Position numbers and translations under genes: made by a program
The notes under the pieces: generated by a model
Databases searched by the model: none
Told to the model about the DNA's origin: nothing
Seen by the model: the letters and a program-made list of their open reading frames with translations, nothing else
From: Mixophyes australis
Lineage: Eukaryota; Chordata; Amphibia; Anura; Limnodynastidae
Reading direction: 5' to 3'
Assembly: GCA_036250195.1 (NCBI GenBank)
Contig: JAVHZZ010000009.1
Coordinates: forward strand, 43,057,824 to 43,121,823
DNA length: 64,000 nucleotides
Part shown: positions 1 to 11,208 of the stretch, in pieces
Layout of the letters: the number at the start of each line of letters is the position of its first letter
How positions within the stretch are numbered: position 1 is the first letter of the stretch

Positions 1-142
1 GTTGGTGGTTGCCGGGGGTGACAGTGGGGAGTGGTTGATGGTTGAGGCCTGGGCTATGGCCCAAATGCATTACAAGAACCTTTTTAACACCTTAAGTAGC
101 TTGATTTGACTAGAATGCATGAGTATCATGCACGGGTTAACT

Positions 143-143
<1 letters not shown>

Positions 144-210
<67 letters not shown>
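144..210. repeat. (TA)n microsatellite
   Basis: About 33 uninterrupted TA dinucleotides. The apparent minus-strand reading frame across it (Tyr-Ile repeats) is only a translation of the microsatellite. Confidence 0.98.
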
Positions 211-211
<1 letters not shown>

Positions 212-375
212 CTGACAGAATTACATTTGGGGTATAATATAGAAACCCCCAGTCTTTGATGAAGAGAGTGCCAGGGGAGAGACCACTGCTGATACAAACA
301 TGTTTTCTTTTAAATTAACTTGTCATATAATGCAATAATAATACCTAACTCCATTACAACTCTTACACATTCTAT

Positions 376-598
376 GGGCGGTATTCAATTGTCCGCGGGT
401 TCGAGCGCGGAAAAACTATTACCGTTAATACGGTAATCTCCCGCTGGATTTCAGCTCGTAGCTCCCTGAGCTGCGAGCTGAAATCCAACGAGTAAATTAC
501 CGTATTAACGTTTTTTCCGCGCAGGATTACCGTAATAACGGTATTCCTGAGTGGACCGCGGGATTTTCGGCAATCCCGCGGACAATTGAATATGCCCC
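376..598. mobile_element. Palindromic MITE, family A copy 1
   Basis: Terminal inverted repeats GGGCGGTATTCAATTG and the complement of CAATTGAATATGCCCC enclose a largely self-complementary interior built from CCGTTATTACGGTAA-like and CGCGGG blocks. The element is flanked by a possible 3-bp duplication TAT (373-375, 599-601). There is no coding capacity. A diverged relative lies at 53151-53350. The superfamily is not decided by what is visible. Confidence 0.75.
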
Positions 599-601
599 TA
601 T

Positions 602-2310
602 GATTTACTTTTAAAATTAGACAAAAGGAAGGAGCAAGATCACGACATTATGGTAGCATAAAATTATTTGCATTGGTCTCAGATCTAATCAGTGACACCA
701 TACCCCTGCCTGATATCCCCAAAACAAGTGATATTAGTAGTATTATTACACAAGAAACACAAAAATAATTGTCTTAAGAATGTAAAGCATAATCATTGTA
801 ACCTTATTACAGCTGTTCAGAACTATTGATGGCTGCCTGTTAAGGACAAAAAAGGGAGATGTGCTGGCAGATTTATTTATTTATTTTTTAATTAATTTCT
901 TCTAGATTTTAAGGAAAAAATTATATATAATTTGCTCTCAATATCATCCACTAGTTTACTCTAATAATTAGAAACAGCAGGTGGTGTAAACACCCATGTC
1001 GATTTGGATTTTGAAATAGGAGACATTTAAAATGAAGCATCTTCTGTTGTAGGTAAGATTAAGTGCATTTCAAAATGTATTAGCTTATATTTGCACAAGG
1101 ATTTTTTTTCTTTTAAGAACAGATGTCACTTTATTAATTGAAATCATTTTCATTATTTTTTAGCAGATTCACCCAGTCCCCAAAAAGAAATAACAAATAC
1201 AGGGACATCTTTAGGTATTGAGAGCTATAAAACTTTTTTGCTATATTTTTTTTGGCACATCAATTTAGTCTTCTCAATATTTTCTTTTTTATTTCATTTC
1301 AATATTTTTCAAAACAGGCTCTGGAAATAATCAAGACTCTTCGATTATGTTTTCATAAGAGAAAAGTTCAGTCCTGATGATCGAGGTAGGTTTAGTGTTT
1401 AGTTTTTTTCTTCCTTTTAGAAAATAATTTTATTAAAATTTCATTTTGTCGAGCTACTACTACCATAAACACTACAATAGTGCTCGGGATATATAGGTAC
1501 ATTTTAATGGTAATGTATAGGTTATCAACTTTCTCTTTAAATAAGCCCATCCAAATACTAAATACTTATTTCATTAATTAAGTCTCTCAGAATCATTTGT
1601 AGATTTACAAAGAAGTTCCATCACTGAAATCTGTCCACCACAAAATACAGTGCTGTTACAAGGCACTTTTGCTGCAGCTCCTCAAAGTGCCACTATGGCC
1701 CCCATGGACATACAGGCAGGGATCAGACAATATTACTCAATTCAGTGGTCAAAGTGGAAATTTAGAAGTGGTGGTATGAAAAATGTAATGGGAATGTAAG
1801 TGAATGTAATTTGATAGTTTTAGAATGGAGGCAGTAGGAGAAGTGGCGGTATGACACAATACTGTATACACACCCACTTCGACCACTGACTCAATTCACT
1901 AAGGAATTGCATTAGAAGAAGGAGTATTTCCGTCAGGAGGGCTGTATGCTGTCATTTGAGCAAAGATTTCAGGGGTTTCAGGGGTTGACAGGTTCAGTGG
2001 ATTGGGTCGTAGCAGAATTAAGAGAGGTGCGCAAAAGTCAGGGAGCTACCAAAAAAGGTATCTCCTTGGTTTTGCAAAATATCTTTGCTAAACAAGATTA
2101 GATGATTGCTTGCATAGAATAAATGCTAGCAACCCATTTGTGAATGGCTGTGGCTCATACCTAAATGGATGCAAGCCACCAATAAATGGCAATTAACCAT
2201 CTATTAATTTCCAGTAATCTGCAATTGATACTGTGGGAATTGCAAGCAATTGAAACAACAGTACTTCCCACTTTCTCACAGCAAGATGTTTCTGCTACAT
2301 TCATTTCCAG
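602..2310 (+). other. Non-coding AT-rich stretch, possibly host intron
   Basis: No repeat or long reading frame was recognised. At 1319-1387 there is an exon-like block: a pyrimidine-poor acceptor ending CAG, 19 open codons to a stop at 1376, and a GTAGGT donor-like end. Together with the better exon candidate at 2311 this would fit an intron of a plus-strand host gene, but that is inference. Confidence 0.3.
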
Positions 2311-2391
2311 ATCTCAGCTTTTCTAAACACCACTGAACTTCGAGACATGCTGCAAAGACAAGCCAAGGCAGCACTGAGGCAGCGGAAATAG
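2311..2391 (+). CDS. Candidate terminal coding exon of an unidentified host gene
   Basis: A tract rich in C and T ending TTCATTTCCAG forms a good splice acceptor at 2310. The phase-0 frame from 2311 reads 26 codons and ends at TAG 2389-2391. The peptide is hydrophilic and helix-prone and ends in a basic run (..RQAKAALRQRK), as a real C-terminus might, and it does not resemble any transposon protein seen elsewhere in the window. AATAAA-like strings follow within about 200 bases (near 2536 and 2588). I do not recognise the protein. An 81-base open frame after an acceptor can occur by chance, so this is a candidate only. Confidence 0.4.
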   Translation: MSAFLNTTELRDMLQRQAKAALRQRK

Positions 2392-3320
2392 CGACACAGA
2401 GGGATGAGACAAATAACGTCAGTGAACAGTAAATTTAAAAATTGACAGACTATACTTTTCCATGTTAAAAAAAAAGAGGTTGTCATATTCAACATTATAT
2501 CATGTGATCGCATGTTAACAATTAAACAACTGGGATATAATAAAAAAATATGCATGTTAAGATTGGGAAATTTACATGTGAGTATAAAAATAAAAACTAG
2601 CACTGAATTGAATTTCTCCCTTAATGCAAAATACTTGTCTTAATGCTAAATTATATGTGTGGAATGTGGTTGTTTTACTATATTTGCTTTCTTGTCTGCC
2701 TTTTTGTTGGATGACAAGTATGGATACCTGCAAGACTTCAACTAAGAAGGAATGTAATTTATGTCCAAATTGATGGAATGTAATTAATGTCTAAGATAGC
2801 AGCAAGTTGATAAGCCCCCCCCTTAAGTCAGATCCACATCAAGTAGTGCAGGAAGCGAGTATATCGGGGAAAAATTCCACAATATGTTTCTTCTGGATGA
2901 GACTTTCTCAAAGCTTCCTATGTCAATAGATTTGCTTGACTTATGAACACTCTGGTAGCTCCCTAATTGAAACACGCCTCCCTTACTTAATCAACCAGAA
3001 GTGTGATTGTTACACAGCCCATAATGTGAAACATCATTATATGTTGTCAGAACAAATCAACAATGCTTAAAAAAAATGTTTAAATGCCAATCCTTAGTAT
3101 CATCAAGTATTATAAACAGTGGTTATATAAAGAGAGCTCCTAAATTTTCATAAGGAAAAAAACAGTGACACCTGACAGTTAGGGACACAACTTCTCCATT
3201 ATCACCATATTGCCATTCTTCGTGAAAAGACTTACTATAATTCGCAAAAAAAACCTGTACTTTAATGGAGAGCACAGCGACAATCATGGAATTGTAAACA
3301 ACAAATCGGTTATTGCTCTT
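2392..3320. other. Unannotated stretch, possible 3' UTR then intergenic
   Basis: If the exon at 2311 is real, the first 150-200 bases would be its 3' UTR. The rest shows no recognisable gene or repeat. Confidence 0.3.
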
Positions 3321-3323
3321 ATT

Positions 3324-3716
3324 GGACCTCATTTAGAGTCGGACGCAAAGTCTGTTTTAGGCGCATCCAAAAAACCCCCACGCCTGCATCTTGGACGCAA
3401 TTAGCACTTGTGACAGCTTGCGACTCACTATGAGACAATGGGAGGAACACGGAATTGTGAAGGAGTGAACATGTAAATAAATCCTAGTCACAGTGAGGTG
3501 CAGACGCAACAAACGTCAAAACAGGGCTAAAGCTGTGCGCAGGAATTAGGTGGCGCAAGCGTTAGCTAGCTGCAGGAACTGCTCGCAGCTCGGTAGGGTA
3601 TTACGAGTGGGACGAAACTGGGGTTGCTTGCCACTCGTAATACCCTACCAAGCTGTGGCACACTCCCACTCCTACACTTCTTAAACAGACTTTGTGTCCG
3701 ACTCTAAATGAGGTCC
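3324..3716. mobile_element. MITE with 3-bp ATT target duplication
   Basis: Inverted ends GGACCTCATTTAGAGTCGGA and the complement of TCCGACTCTAAATGAGGTCC extend over about 35 bases. ATT is duplicated at 3321-3323 and 3717-3719. An inner hairpin with 18-base arms lies at 3593-3610 and 3631-3648. A 3-bp duplication fits PIF/Harbinger-type insertion, though ATT is not the usual TWA. It has no coding capacity. Confidence 0.85.
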
Positions 3717-3797
3717 ATTCTCTTTAGCTAACTTTGATCTAATTTCATTAATTTTAATTAATCTTTTAATCTTTATAGATTGATTTAATCTTTATCC

Positions 3798-4325
3798 ATA
3801 AAGGGACAAATCCAATATCTTTATATTTTATATTATATCTAGCCAAAAGTGCAAAACATGTATTCACGGCAAATAGGAAAAGGAAGACATTTTTGTAACA
3901 AAATCTACCTTATCTTCTAAAATAACTAGGTATAAATGTAAGGTGCTGCAAGTAACCCGTTAGAATAAAGCTTGTGCTGCAGCTCTTCAGAGACAGAATC
4001 TGAATCTGTCAGAAATACAACATAGCATACCAAAAAAAGAAGAGCGCAAAGCATCAAACAAATAAAGGGACAAATCCAATATCTTTATATTTTATATTAT
4101 ATCTAGCCAAAAGTGCAAAACATGTATTCACGGCAAATAGGAAAAGGAAGAAATTTTTGTAACAAAATCTACCTTATCTTCTAAAATAACTAGGTATAAA
4201 TGTAAGGTGCTGCAAGTAACCCGTTAGAATAAAGCTTGTGCTGCAGCTCTTCAGAGACAGAATCTGAATCTGTCAGAAATACAACATAGCATACCAAAAA
4301 AAGAAGAGCGCAAAGCATCAAACAA
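3798..4325. repeat. Two tandem copies of a 264-bp unit
   Basis: Bases 3798-4061 and 4062-4325 are identical by eye except for one substitution (GAAGACATT against GAAGAAATT). The unit ends in a GCGCAAAGCATCAAACAAAT string and contains CATACCAAAAAAAGAAGAGCGC. That string resembles, in reverse, the end of the hammerhead-bearing repeat at about 9945-9965, so the unit is probably an end segment of that repeat class. Such identity means a very recent duplication, conversion, or an assembly artefact. Confidence 0.9.
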
Positions 4326-4841
4326 ATTAAAAATAAACAATTTATTCTTGTATAGAAATAGGATAAGACTTAAAACCATAGACCTAGTATCAATATTGTG
4401 GAGATATAAACACTGACCGCTGTGTGGTTAAAAACTTAGGCAAGTCAACCATAAACCAGAATTGATGGCCAAAAAATTGCTGTAATATGGTACCATATAA
4501 AAATACTGCCGTAGTCAATGTCCATACATAACTGGAGGAATAGGTGTAAGTAATGGTGTTCTAATCCTCTTAGGGCTTTAGTAATGATGAATAGTTGAAA
4601 AACCTGTATCAGTGTCTCGATATTGTATACACCGATATGTGCAATTAGCACCATTGAATATCAACAGGTACTTAACTTCTCTTCATAAGCCCGTGGATTC
4701 CAAATTACCAAGATGCGTCCTGATCCAAAGCCTCCAGTGTGGAAAGAAAGCAGCCTGAAATGCACTGTTATCGGCAAGCAGTCCAAATCAACCCCGGGGT
4801 TGTAAACTGGCCAACACCTAGTTATACTCTGTGAGTATAAT

Positions 4842-4880
4842 CCTAACGCATTTCTCTGCGTACCGCCGCTTCATCAGAGG
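4842..4880 (-). ncRNA. Hammerhead ribozyme motif HH1 (minus strand)
   Basis: On the minus strand the core reads CTGATGA (4871-4877), a helix II candidate, then GAAA (4851-4854), ATGCGTT and a 3' strand AGG that pairs with CCT just before the core (helix I). Helix II now pairs only about 4 of 6 positions (GCGGCG against CGCAGA). The mismatches are CpG-type changes, so it looks like a decayed but recent motif. Cleavage would fall after GTT. Core strings are seen; activity is not shown. Confidence 0.6.
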
Positions 4881-5494
4881 TAGATATAATTAGAGGATCC
4901 AGCGGAGCTGGTTTAAATACACAAAACTAGTCACATGACTAGTCACATGGAGCCAGTCACATGGTTGTCAGCTGACCACCCAGAGAGGTCCGGCAGCTTG
5001 ATGTTAGACTTTGGAACATAGGAGACTGGATACCTCCGAGACCATCCTAAAATAACTCACTGTACAGCTTTCTAGGGTCTAATTATCATTGTGTTTCCCA
5101 GCACTGGAGTAAATTATTATTATTCAAGGGTCTCTGGCAGGGACAGTGGCAGAGAAAACGGCTTGCTCCAGCAAAGTATTTGTTTACATACCTGCATATG
5201 GCTGCACTGTATTGATCCAGCAGAAAGGATATTTCTTCAATGTGGGAGGCAGAGAATGTGCACGAGTAATCAGCACAAGCAGAGAGGAGAGAGAAGAAGG
5301 GGTCGGGCGAATTCTTATCTGAGAACCTCTTGAACCCCTTCATCCTTTAACACCCCTGATTTTTAATTTAAATCATTTTTTTTATTCAAGCACATTGTAT
5401 TGTTCCCTACCATGAAAGGGTTAAAAAGTTGAGTCTTATGTTTCACCCCTTCAGTATTAACTGGTTTTTGGCAATCGCCTTTTCATGAATGGAT
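4881..5494. other. Unrecognised repeat-like stretch
   Basis: It contains a short direct repeat of GTCACATG near 4930-4965 and continues the repeat that carries HH1. The short frames on both strands at 5086-5343 have no recognisable similarity. Confidence 0.3.
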
Positions 5495-5930
5495 CACTAA
5501 GTAGGCTGGCCAGAAGCGTTGCCTTTTGTGTTACACAGCATGAGGATCATCCCTAGAGGACAATTGCATATTTCAGCTAATAAAAACTCTTTTTGGGAAA
5601 CTCCCTAATGCTGCAATGGGTCCATTACCAGACTTACCTACAGGAAATTACTTGACTGTTAAATACTTGTCTCAATTAAGTAGACAAATAAGGTAGATCC
5701 ATGATGCACTGCTTTCTACTCATCTGTCTGATATTGATAAATGTCATGATCTAAATCAAGGTGAGCAAATGATAATAAAGGTGTTTGTAAGAAAAGGAGG
5801 AATGTCTGATTGGTGGGAAGGTTCTTACCACGTTCTCCTGACATCTTCAACTTTGGTCAAGGTGGGAGAGAAGTCCTCGGGAATATGCGCCTCACACTGC
5901 AAGAAGGTAACTACTACTGGAAAAGGACAA
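5495..5930 (+). pseudogene. Endogenous retrovirus integrase, C-terminal part
   Basis: In shifting plus-strand frames the translation matches the region of retroviral integrase after the catalytic glutamate, through the C-terminal SH3-like domain (basic WWEG-x-x-x-VLL pattern near 5810-5835). Stops and frameshifts are scattered through it. Reverse transcriptase and the catalytic core are absent upstream. It leads directly into env-like sequence, the normal order of a simple retrovirus. Old and non-functional. Confidence 0.65.
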
Positions 5931-6059
5931 ATTCCTTGAAGACACTTCCCCCAACAACTCCAGGTACACCAGCCTAGACTGACATAATAAACCCCACCCT
6001 GGATTTGCATCAGTCTGTTCCAGGTAGCTTTGGGGGAACCAAAAAGGTCCCTGCTGTGA

Positions 6060-7450
6060 AGAAAAAGTGAGACAAGGAATCTGACAATGAATTTATTAGG
6101 ATCCAATCCAGATAAAGGACTTTTGACGTTCTAAGCAGCCACAACCATTTTTGTTGGAGGAATCATCTTTATTTTGGATGCATGTTGTCTGTATCCTGCC
6201 TCTTGTAAAGCAAGTATTATGACAGACCCTCATTTAATATGGGGAAAAAGTAGCATGGGGAGAATTTGTTGCTATATACAGATACAATTACTGCTCAGGC
6301 AACCAATGAAACAAATATTTGGGTATGTTCACATATATCTCCCATAGGAGGAAAGACACCTTTTGTATGCAGTACCAGTCTCTTGGTCTGAGGCAACAGA
6401 GCAATGGGACACTAAAAGCAAATATTTTTAAACCTTCAGTTTAGAAATATTTCAGCTACATATATCCCCCTGAGTCAGTATTTGAGATTGACAGGTGTGT
6501 TTGATAGCCCTGATATCTGTATATCAGTTCACATTAAGTAATAAGAATGTCAGAATTTCGGATTGATTTCTGATACGCTAATGTATCAGTAATTTTATTA
6601 AAATGAAGTGACACAAAGAAGGACATCATATTTAATGTAACTACGACATGCCTCAAACCTAAATGTAACTTATTCTACAAAATGAAATATTACAAATGGT
6701 ACAAAGCAGCCCATGCCATAAGTTATGGGATCTCGTTTGTGTTGCCCCGGGGCTGTGTTTTCTGTGTGGAAAAAGGGCTTACTCATGTCTACCGGTTGGG
6801 GTAAATGGAACTTATTTCCTCGGCCGAGTTATCTCTGCAATAGTGATACAATATAATTTACCAGAAGTATCTAAGGTACAGAAAAGAGGGGTAGAATACA
6901 GAAACAAAAATGGACAGTTCTAGAATTCACTCTTTCCTCAAGTAGGGGTTAGGATATTTTCAGATAAACTGCAACAATATTCAGACATTTTAGATAAGGT
7001 GATAAATGAAACTAAAGAGTGTCTTTCCATCATAAATAAATAAATAGCTCAAATAAGTAAAGTGTACTTAGAAAACTGAGAAACCCTTGATGTGTTGTTA
7101 GCAAAGAGAGGAGGAGTATGTATATTAAAGGGCCAAGAGTGTTGTATTTTTATTTCAGATCAACATAATGCGGCTGAGGGGCATTTAGCAAAAAATTGTG
7201 AATTACATACAGAGGAAAGGTACATTAGCAGCATGGGATCCTTTCTCATGGCTAGATGCAGGTTTATCCCAATGGTTGTCAGGTACAATATATAGTAATA
7301 TGTCTTGTAGTCCTGTTGATCATATATATCATTATAAGATACCATCATATAATACTTAGTGCATTTTGCAAGCAAGGAAGGAAAGATATTAAAATACAAG
7401 TGATAAAAAATATCCAGAATTTTTCTAGACTCTCGGAAAAGGCGACATAG
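6060..7450 (+). pseudogene. Endogenous retrovirus env remnant
   Basis: A degraded envelope reading frame. A hydrophobic leader-like stretch lies near 6120-6190. The surface-subunit end (cysteine-rich, about 6750-6850) is followed by a basic stretch near 6880-6900. In the transmembrane subunit a CX6CC cysteine motif lies at about 7117-7145, and a long hydrophobic anchor at about 7285-7345 precedes a basic tail. CX6CC is typical of gamma- and related retrovirus Env proteins. Many stops and shifts break it. No LTR pair was found around the remnant. Confidence 0.65.
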
Positions 7451-8072
7451 TAAGGCAATCAAATATGGATTATACACAATTGCTTGAATATTCAGTCTGG
7501 ATTACAAAATGGAGTCAACAGCCATTATTGTAACTATATGCTACAGCTTTAATAAAACTAAGTTTTGTAAAAAATAAAAATATTTATGACTTTCATGCTT
7601 CATGAAATGTACCCTTTCTCCAAGGCCACACTGTCTCATACTGGTGTTTAATTGTAAACATTGATAAGAGAATTAGTGTCTCCAAACCTCAAACACAAGG
7701 TCTCATATTATTATTATTTTTTATTTTATTTTGTGAGTAAAATGTATTTTAGTATTATTTATTATTTTAACAAGCACAATCATTTTCCTTCTTAATTTTT
7801 ATTGACCTCAAAATATAAAACATACATGCCATTTAAAACCATACACATTCCTTAATGTCATTATTAAAAAAAAGCCAATAATACAAATTATTTTCCAAAT
7901 ATATCGAACATGAATCAAAAATTCCATATAAAAAATTTCCTTACATCATTATAAATTTTCATTGCAGATGTCAAATATCAGTACTCCGATGTGGTCTTCC
8001 GTCTAACCATAAACTCATCAATCAATAGGCAAATCATTACTCTATATTTGTACCATTCTGTGGATCTAAAAC
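7451..8072 (-). other. AT-rich stretch, probable L1 3' UTR on its right side
   Basis: No gene. The hammerhead element starting at 8087 duplicates AATTATACATTTTA, and the sequence resumes at 9992 running into the L1 ORF2 end at 10130. Bases up to 8072 are therefore probably the distal part of the same minus-strand L1 3' UTR. Its exact end is not visible. Confidence 0.35.
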
Positions 8073-9101
8073 AATTATACATTTTACAGCGCTGAAAGAG
8101 TCACACAAACAGGAATGCCAGCATCATACAGAAAACTGTAACATAAAATAACATACACATAGAGCAGTAAAGTCCTAACAGATGAATTGGGGTTTCAAAA
8201 TATCTCCAAGAAATCCCTCTTCCAAGTGTGTTCAAGGTTGCCAGATAATGGATAACCATGTGAGGGGACCCCCCATAAGTGTATGCTTACAAATTGGTTT
8301 CTTGAAACACAGCGCATCAATCAAATTCCTGATGGGAATCACAACGTCTGCCTTCACTGTAATCTCCAGCGATCAAACATGTGCATAAAGATAAAGTAGA
8401 ATCATAGCATAATACCATTTATTAGGTCACATAAAATCACATTAAAAATCCACAGAGTTGGTCTGCTTCTAGGAGCATACCTCAAGGTTAAGTAAATACA
8501 GCATGTATATTTTACCAGGGTGAATTCCCAAATTAGTTCACATAGATTCCCGCGGACATAGTAAAAAAAAATATATAAAAAAAAAATGCAGATTTCGAAC
8601 TCAAGTGGTTCATATGAGTTTTCAGACATCTGTTAGGATCCTTACTGCCCCTTTTCTGATTTCATATTTGCATTCTATATACATTTCTATGTGAAAGTGT
8701 TAATAGTGTATTAGTGGTTAAACAAAGTGTTTGTTGTAACATTGCTATGTCTAATATTGTTCATGTCATTCTATTGCAATGTGCACCTTATACATATAAC
8801 GCATAAGTATCTTGTAATATAGCCAACCATTTTTTTTGATATATATATTTTTTTACTATGTCCGCAGGAATCTATGTGAACTAATCAATGCCTCCCACTT
8901 TGATCGAGATCAATTACATGTACACGATCACTAAGAGGAAGAACCCTTCTGCGCATGTGTGAATAGCATATGATTCAAGCCTCGTTTTGAAAAACATCTA
9001 TTTTCCGGATTGCGATCATGTGATCGCTACAAACTGGGCGTGATTTGTCAGCGTGTACCACGTGACCGGACGCAATTACTTTAAAAGGACTCTCTGTCAA
9101 C

Positions 9102-9160
9102 TTACCTGTTACCTTGATAAAGAATCTGCACGATTCGAAACGCGTTAGTGGGATTAACAG
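9102..9160 (+). ncRNA. Hammerhead ribozyme motif HH2, core decayed
   Basis: TTGATAA (expected CTGATGA) is followed by a 5-bp helix II (GAATC/GATTC), then GAAACGCGTT. Helix I is supported by CTGTTA (9106-9111) pairing with TAACAG (9155-9160). The G-to-A change in the core should abolish cleavage. The palindrome ACGCGT occupies the helix III position. Confidence 0.55.
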
Positions 9161-9299
9161 GGAGATGACTGCTGGGACTACCTTAGGACTTGAGGATAAC
9201 GGCAGCTGTTAATAGTTCATTGGACTTTGGGAATTCACCCTGGTAAAATATACATGCTGTATTTACTTAACCTTGAGGTGTGCTCCTAGAAGCAGACCA

Positions 9300-9489
9300 G
9301 GGGGTAAATGTATGAATCTCCGGATTCTTCATCTCTGGCGTGTTCAGCCTCTTCAGTGCTTAAATTTAAAGCGGCGCTGCATTGTAAAGGGAAACTTCTC
9401 TTTACAATGCAGCGCCGCTTTAAATTTAAGCGCTGAAGAGGCTGAACACGCCGGAGATGAAGAATCCGGAGATTCATACATTTACCCCC
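9300..9489. mobile_element. Palindromic MITE, family B copy 1
   Basis: A nearly perfect 190-bp palindrome begins GGGGGTAAATGTATGAATC and ends with its complement. Comparison with the intact left arm of the host foldback element (8440-8480) gives the empty site and shows exactly this block was added. The duplication is consistent with CCA, but the terminal C-run leaves 1-3 bp possible. Confidence 0.85.
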
Positions 9490-10129
9490 AACTCTGTGGA
9501 TTTTTAATGTGATTTTATGTGACCTAATAAATGGTATTATGCTATGATTCTACTTTATCTTTATGCACATGTTTGATCGCTGGAGATTGCAGTGAAGGCA
9601 GACGTTGTGATTCCCATCAGGAATTTGATTGATGCGCTGTGTTTCAAGAAACCAGTTTGTAAGCATACACTTATGGGGGGTCCCCTCACGTGGTTATCCA
9701 TTATCTGGCAACCTTGAACACACTTGGAAGAGGGATTTCTTGGAGATATTTTGAAACCCCAATTCATCTGTTAGGACTTTACTGCTTTATGTGTATTTTA
9801 CTTTATGTTACAGTTTTCTGTATGATACTGGCATTCCTGTTTGTGTGACCCTTTCAGCGCTGTAAGTTATCATTTTTGCTGTGTATATCTGTTTGGTGAG
9901 CAGGTTGTTCCTTCATGATGACTTAGGCTGCTTTTTGGTATACATTAGCGCTCATTCTTGGTTTATTGCTCCACATAAATTATACATTTTAATTTTATTA
10001 TCCTCAGAAAGTGTGTTTATATAACTTTTCCATATATTAAATTATTTTTTAACCTGCTTCTCTTTTTAAATATAGATGCTTCTATCCAATCCATCTTAAA
10101 TACATATGCCAACATTTCCTTAAATAACT

Positions 10130-10745
10130 TTAAAGAAAGAGGTTGAGGTTGTAACCAGAATTGTAAAATACATTTTCTGCAACTGCTGAAATAATAAGAA
10201 GCAGTTTCTTACCGCTTTTTGTACATTTAAAAGATTTATCCAGAATGCCAAGGACTGCCCATTCGGGTGATAAAGGTAAACAGTTCACTAACTCTTCTAT
10301 ACTGTATTCTTTAATTTGAATCCAAAAATGTTTTATAGACAGTCCCATAAACAGTGAAATAAAGAAACCTCAGATTTATTACATTATAGACAGTTGAATC
10401 CCTACTAATCTCTATATTATGTTATCTTTTGGGTGATAAATATCCCCTATAAAAAAGTTTACAAAACATTTCGCAATATGTGCTTGCCATTAAAGTGTGA
10501 TTAGAGTATATAAATGTCTCTTGAATAGTAGAAAGGTGTACCCGTGGAAAGTGAATTAACCATTTAGACATTTTTGTTTCTTTATTATTATTATTATTAT
10601 TAGTAGTAGTAGTAGTAGTAGTATTATAGTGAGGTATACATAAAAGTTTATAATATTTTGATAGAACCTTATGCATAGATTTATGATTGCCTAGTGCAGA
10701 ATCAAAAGGATTATCAGAATCTCCCAAAGAAAGTTTAGAAACCAC
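10130..10745 (-). pseudogene. L1-like LINE ORF2, C-terminal region
   Basis: Two consecutive minus-strand frames (10745-10422 and 10348-10130) resemble the C-terminal part of L1/Tx1-type ORF2 protein that follows reverse transcriptase. The first opens with a YYKLL-like block and has an insertion from the (TTA)n(TAG)n microsatellite, read as Thr/Asn runs. It is broken by stops. With ORF1 at 12459-13290 on the same strand it belongs to one old L1 whose endonuclease and RT are missing. Confidence 0.6.
10581..10625. repeat. (TTA)n(TAG)n microsatellite
   Basis: Compound trinucleotide run that has expanded inside the decayed ORF2 sequence. Confidence 0.95.
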
Positions 10746-11020
10746 TGAAATAACATAGTGTTGTACCTAAAGTATTGCTAAAGTAGGAATACTTATAAAA
10801 TCAAATTTAGAACAAATCCTTTACCTTCTTGGAAAGATAGATCAATCTATTTCTGGGTTGTCTATAGCATTGCAATTTCCCCATATCATCAAATTATGTG
10901 TTGTATGTTGCATCAAAATTTGTGTAATTTTTAAATAAAACACTCTCTTAGGAGTATTAGTGCATATATGTTAAATATAGTAAACTTTTCTCTATTTAAA
11001 CTTATGTCTATCAGTACATA

Positions 11021-11176
11021 TCATCATCATCAGCATTTATTTATATTTATATAGCGCCACTAATTCCGCAGCGCTGTACAGAGAACTTAGCCACATCAGT
11101 CCCTGCCTCAGTGAGGCTTACAGTCTAAATTCCCTAACACACACACAGACTAGGGTAAATTTTTTGTTAGCAGCCA

Positions 11177-11180
<4 letters not shown>
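11021..11180 (-). mobile_element. tRNA-type SINE, 3' half (minus strand)
   Basis: On the minus strand it reads the tail of the same SINE seen complete at 30101: ..GTACAGCGCTGCGGAATTAG..ATATAAAT.. ending in (ATG)n. The 5' half lies at 12012-12169, separated by an L2 insertion. Confidence 0.85.

Positions 11181-11208
<28 letters not shown>

Larger units (their letters stand above)
8087..9977 (+). mobile_element. Foldback repeat with central hammerhead motif, 14-bp TSD
   Basis: The 14-base string AATTATACATTTTA stands on both sides (8073-8086 and 9978-9991). Long inverted arms (about 8087-8560 and 9225-9870) are near-complementary, so mirrored 68-codon frames appear at 8182 and 9561. The right arm is interrupted by a palindromic MITE. 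The central part carries hammerhead motif HH2. The right end passes beyond the arm to a TTTTTGGTATACATTAGCGC segment. A 14-bp duplication points to target-primed retrotransposition rather than a cut-and-paste transposon. A non-autonomous Penelope-like origin is inferred from the ribozyme. Confidence 0.7.

Noticed and set aside
70..297. 75-codon minus-strand frame with long Ile-Tyr run
   Set aside because: It translates the (TA)n microsatellite and has no other protein character.
9286..9512. Similar frames on both strands within the palindromic MITE
   Set aside because: A palindrome necessarily gives the same translation on both strands.
8182..9767. Two nearly identical 68-codon frames on opposite strands (8182-8388 and 9561-9767)
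   Set aside because: They are mirror images produced by the inverted arms of the foldback element. A conserved peptide is not needed to explain them, and the same holds for 50368/51621.
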